A stretch of DNA of 17,181 nt from Actinomycetota bacterium (GTDB lineage Bacteria > Actinomycetota > UBA4738 > HRBIN12): the NCBI GenBank assembly GCA_005885325.1, contig VAYX01000017.1:1-17181 (forward strand). Direction: 5' to 3'. This document shows, piece after piece, positions 14,464 through 17,181 of this stretch; position 1 is the first letter of the stretch, and every line of letters begins with the position of its first letter. The notes below the pieces were generated by a model. That model did no database searches. It was not told where the DNA came from and saw only the letters and a program-made list of their open reading frames with translations. The translations under genes were made by a program, and so were the position numbers.

Positions 14464-15879
14464 TCACGAGCAGTTCACGGGCCCGGACGTGCTGGGCGGC
14501 GGCAGCCGGTAGTGCGAGCCGATGACGACCGCGATGCTCACGTCAGCCAGGACGCCCTTCTTCACCGGCACCTCGGGGAGGTTCGACAGGTATCCATGCA
14601 CCACGTCGGCCATGGCCTTCCCGTCGGCGGCGCTCCCCTTGTATAGGATCGCCGAGCCCTTCACCGGCGAGGGGCCGAGCGCCGCGATGTCCTGGACGGG
14701 GATCGAGGTGTCGAACCCACCCTCGGTGAGTGTCGTGTACACGCGGGGGGCCATCCCCGCCGAGCTCCGGTCGTACACCCCGACCTTGATCACGGCCGGC
14801 GACGGCGGGGTCTGCTCCTGGGTCAGGCCCACGTCGCCGAGGGGGTGGCCGTCGCGGAGACGGGTGAAGAGCTCGTCCGCCTCCGGCTCGACCATCCGCA
14901 CGATCGACAGGTATTGACCGTTCACCGTGATGCCGGCGGGTGTGCTCGGGACCACGCGGAAGTCCACGTTCCCCGCGTTCACCCCGTTCAGCTGGCCGGC
15001 GAGGTAGGCGAGCTCCGCGGGGTTCAGTCCCCGGTCCACCCGGACGCTCTTCAACACGGCCGGGACGAGCGACGGAAGGTGGATGAGCTCGCTCGGCGAC
15101 AGCATCTTGGCCATCACCGCCCGCAGGAACTGCTGCTGCCGGCTGATGCGGGCGAAGTCGGGGATGAGGTCGCACGGCTGGTGCCGGGTTCGGACGTACG
15201 CCAGCGCGGTCCGGCCGTCGAAGTGCTGGCAGCCGGCCTTGATGTCGAGCTGCGTGAGCGGATCCTGCATCGGGTACGGGACGCACATGTCGACCCCCCC
15301 GAGCGCGTCGACCACGGACTGGAAGCCGGCCAGATCGACGAAGAGCGAGTGGTTGATCCGCAGCCCCGTGATCGACGTGATCGTGCGGGCCACGAGCTGC
15401 GCCCCGCCGCCCTCGATCCCACCCTCGAACGCCGCGTTGATCCTGTTGAACCCGTGGCCCGGGATGTCCACCCACAGGTCCCGAGGGAAGGAGAGGAACA
15501 CGGCCTTCTTCTCGCCCGGCTCGACGTGCACGACGATGATGGTGTCGGAGCGGAAGACCCCACCGATGTGCTGGTCGGTCCCGAAGACCTGCTGTTCCTC
15601 CTTGGTCAACCCCGCCCGGCTGTCGCTCCCGAGCAGCAAGTAGTTGCAGGCGTGACGAAGGCAGGGGCCGCCGATGTCCGGGTTCACGCCGGGCGAGGAG
15701 CCTGAGGCCGGCACGTCGGGGATGTACCGGATCTGATTCTGGGTCCAGTAGTAGATTCCCATCGCGCCACCGGCGAGGACCGTGACCAGGAGGGAAAGGG
15801 CCGCGGCGCCCGCCAGGAGGGTGCGGCGCAGGTGAGGGTGGCCGGCATGCTTGCGCTGCAGGGCGTCGTCGTCGGACAT
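14464..15879 (-). CDS. LytR-CpsA-Psr (LCP) glycopolymer ligase with LytR_C domain
   Basis: 471 residues from ATG 15879. A short cytosolic N-terminus precedes one membrane helix (about 21-45). The LCP domain follows with NYLLLGSDSRAG (79-90), FRSDTIIVVHVEP (109-121), FLSFPRDLWVDIPG (128-141), NRINAAFEGG (145-154) and ALAYVRTRH (225-233) with DFARISRQQQFL (241-252). The Arg and Asp residues of these blocks bind the polyprenyl pyrophosphate head group in known LCP structures. Residues about 370-470 match LytR_C. LCP proteins move glycopolymers from a lipid carrier to peptidoglycan or arabinogalactan at the outer face of the membrane. An upstream in-frame ATG at 15930 would add 17 residues, but their third-position composition is not coding-like and it would collide with the divergent synthetase start, so 15879 is preferred. 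Confidence 0.92.
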   Translation of the reverse strand: MSDDDALQRKHAGHPHLRRTLLAGAAALSLLVTVLAGGAMGIYYWTQNQIRYIPDVPASGSSPGVNPDIGGPCLRHACNYLLLGSDSRAGLTKEEQQVFGTDQHIGGVFRSDTIIVVHVEPGEKKAVFLSFPRDLWVDIPGHGFNRINAAFEGGIEGGGAQLVARTITSITGLRINHSLFVDLAGFQSVVDALGGVDMCVPYPMQDPLTQLDIKAGCQHFDGRTALAYVRTRHQPCDLIPDFARISRQQQFLRAVMAKMLSPSELIHLPSLVPAVLKSVRVDRGLNPAELAYLAGQLNGVNAGNVDFRVVPSTPAGITVNGQYLSIVRMVEPEADELFTRLRDGHPLGDVGLTQEQTPPSPAVIKVGVYDRSSAGMAPRVYTTLTEGGFDTSIPVQDIAALGPSPVKGSAILYKGSAADGKAMADVVHGYLSNLPEVPVKKGVLADVSIAVVIGSHYRLPPPSTSGPVNCS

Positions 15880-15890
15880 AACCTTGGGAA

Positions 15891-15896
15891 AGAGTA
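15891..15896 (-). promoter_or_regulatory. Possible -10 box (TACTCT) for the LCP gene
   Basis: TACTCT lies 11 bases before ATG 15879, within the 49-base gap between divergent genes. It matches TANNNT and the spacing of the other boxes in this window. No clear -35 and no good ribosome site are seen. No comparable box is seen for the plus-strand synthetase. Confidence 0.3.
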
Positions 15897-15928
15897 CCCA
15901 GGTGTCCGTTTCGGCAGGGGCGGCGTTC

Positions 15929-17181
15929 ATGGCGATCGTGTGGAGGCCCAGCCACGAGTACGTGGAGCGGGCCAACGTCACGCGGTTCATGCGAACCCAC
16001 GGGATCTCCACGTACGAGGACCTGGTCGCGAGGTCGGTGGCGGACATCGCGTGGTTCTGGGACGCGGTGGTGAAGGACCTTGGCATCGAGTTCTTCGAGC
16101 CGTACGAACGGGTCGTCGACACCTCGGGCGGCGTGGAGTGGGCCACCTGGTTCGGGGGCGGTTCGGTGAACCTGGCGCACGACTGCGTGGACAGGTGGGC
16201 CGAGCGCACCCCCGACGCCGTGGCGGTCGTCTGGGAGGGAGAGGAGGGCGAGGCCCGGAGGGTCACGTACCGGGAGCTCCGGGAACTGTGCGACCGGCTG
16301 GCGAACGGCCTGGCCTCGCTGGGCATCCAGCGCGGCGACGCGGTGGGCATCTTCCTCCCGATGTCGCCCGAGGCCGTCGTGGCCGTGATGGCGTGCGCGA
16401 AGCTCGGCGCGATCTGGCTGCCCATCTTCTCCGGGTTCGGGGCCGATGCGGTGGCCCAACGCCTGCGCGACGCGAGGGCCACGTTGCTGATCACCGCGGA
16501 CGGCTTCCCGAGGCGAGGGAAGACCATCCCCATGAAGGAGGTGGCCGACCGGGCGGTCGCGGACGCCCCGTCCGTGGAGCGGCTGATCGTCTGGTCACGC
16601 CTGGAACTGGCGGACGTGCCCTGGACCGCCGGTCGCGACGTCCGATGGGACGAGCTCCTCGCCGCGCACCCCGCCTCCTTCGACACGCGTGCCCTGGACC
16701 CCGAGCACCCGCTGTTCATCGCCTACACGAGCGGCACCACCGGCCGGCCGAAGGGCGCGGTCCACGTCCACGGCGGGTTCCTGGTCAAGATCGCCGAGGA
16801 GGTGGCCTATCAGGTCGACCTGCATCAGGGCGAGGTCCTGTTCTGGGTCAGCGACCTGGGGTGGATCATGGGGCCCTGGGAGATCGTGGGGGCCACCGCC
16901 CTCGGCGCCACGGTCTTCCTGTACGACGGCGCGCCGAACCACCCCACTCCCGACCGCATCTGGGACATGGTGGAGCGGCACGGCATCACGACGCTCGGCG
17001 TCTCGCCGACGCTGATCCGCGCGCTGATCCCGGCCGGCGACGACGAGGTCCGAAAGCACGACCTGTCCTCGCTCCGGATCCTCGCCTCGACCGGAGAGCC
17101 ATGGAACCCCGAGCCATACCGATGGTTCCACGAGGTCGTGGGCGGCGGCCGGCTTCCCATCATCAACCTGTCGGGCGGGAC
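15929..17181 (+). CDS. AMP-forming acyl-CoA synthetase (acetyl-CoA synthetase-like), 3' truncated by window
   Basis: 417 codons from ATG 15929 to the window end, open throughout; full-length relatives are about 630-660 residues. A GTG at 15902 is in frame, but ATG is preceded by AGGGG and opens with IVWRPSHEYVERANVTRFM, the usual N-terminus. The acetyl-CoA synthetase-like lid region (FWDAVVKDLGIEFFEPYE, NLAHDCVDRW) is followed by the AMP-binding loop YTSGTTGRPKGAVHVHGG (266-283), WVSDLGWIMGPWEIV (306-320) and ILASTGEPWNPE (384-395). It activates a carboxylic acid to acyl-AMP and then acyl-CoA in the cytosol. Where acetate-specific Acs has the WWQTE motif, this protein reads INLSGG, as in acetoacetyl- or longer-acyl enzymes, so acetate may not be the substrate. 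It diverges from the LCP gene and looks unrelated to the glycan locus. Confidence 0.9.
   Translation, partial: MAIVWRPSHEYVERANVTRFMRTHGISTYEDLVARSVADIAWFWDAVVKDLGIEFFEPYERVVDTSGGVEWATWFGGGSVNLAHDCVDRWAERTPDAVAVVWEGEEGEARRVTYRELRELCDRLANGLASLGIQRGDAVGIFLPMSPEAVVAVMACAKLGAIWLPIFSGFGADAVAQRLRDARATLLITADGFPRRGKTIPMKEVADRAVADAPSVERLIVWSRLELADVPWTAGRDVRWDELLAAHPASFDTRALDPEHPLFIAYTSGTTGRPKGAVHVHGGFLVKIAEEVAYQVDLHQGEVLFWVSDLGWIMGPWEIVGATALGATVFLYDGAPNHPTPDRIWDMVERHGITTLGVSPTLIRALIPAGDDEVRKHDLSSLRILASTGEPWNPEPYRWFHEVVGGGRLPIINLSGG

Noticed and set aside
12303..14525. Plus-strand open frame of 740 codons
   Set aside because: Antisense to two clear GT4 glycosyltransferases; the product is rich in Arg, Gly, Pro and Glu with no domain. 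Such long shadows are expected at this GC content.
15880..16719. Upstream extension of the LCP frame to a 751-residue protein
   Set aside because: The extension is antisense to the acyl-CoA synthetase, is Ser/Arg/Thr-rich and has no domain. The LCP protein with its single membrane helix is complete from 15879.
1..17181. CRISPR arrays, insertion sequences, tRNA or rRNA genes, phage genes
   Set aside because: I saw no regularly spaced repeats, no transposase motifs, no cloverleaf-like tRNA sequence and no rRNA-like conserved blocks. Coding density is continuous and composition looks even.

Overview
The window is high-GC DNA, roughly two thirds G+C by eye, with strong G/C preference at third codon positions. 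The gene types are an actinomycete-like set: a DUF3105 protein, a LytR-CpsA-Psr protein with a LytR_C tail, a SpoIID protein with an LGFP-like module, and several near-leaderless starts behind TANNNT boxes. I read it as a chromosomal segment from an uncultured or little-studied member of the Actinomycetota. No sequence search was possible, so the lineage is inference.

Layout. Positions 1-264 (+) hold the tail of a DUF3105 protein. From 8168 down to 274 most genes read on the minus strand as one compact run: a short coiled-coil gene that appears frameshifted, two GT4-type glycosyltransferases, an ABC-2 permease, its ATPase with a Wzt-like C-terminal domain, a four-helix EamA/SMR-type protein, a sugar-1-phosphate nucleotidyltransferase, and a secreted SpoIID-domain protein. 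Upstream of this run, 8168-9511 (-) is a secreted phospholipase C/acid phosphatase-type phosphoesterase. It diverges from a GT4 glycosyltransferase at 9588-10799 (+). A second minus-strand run, 15879 down to 10780, holds a LytR-CpsA-Psr protein, two GT4 glycosyltransferases, and a protein joining a sulfotransferase-like domain to a WecG/TagA/CpsF glycosyltransferase domain. Its end overlaps the end of the plus-strand glycosyltransferase by 20 bases. The window closes with the first 417 codons of an acyl-CoA synthetase (15929 onward, +).

How it fits together. The genes outline a cell-surface glycopolymer pathway. The nucleotidyltransferase supplies an activated sugar. The WecG/TagA-type enzyme and up to five GT4 enzymes build a lipid-linked glycan. 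The Wzm/Wzt-type ABC exporter carries it across the membrane, with the EamA/SMR protein possibly flipping a lipid-linked sugar. The LCP protein ligates the finished polymer to the wall, and the SpoIID protein acts on peptidoglycan outside. No initiating phosphoglycosyltransferase, Wzy polymerase or Wzx flippase is visible, so the locus probably continues elsewhere or the ABC route is used. The most unusual items are the sulfotransferase-WecG fusion, the apparently frameshifted coiled-coil gene, and the repeated TANNNT boxes 8-14 bases ahead of start codons.
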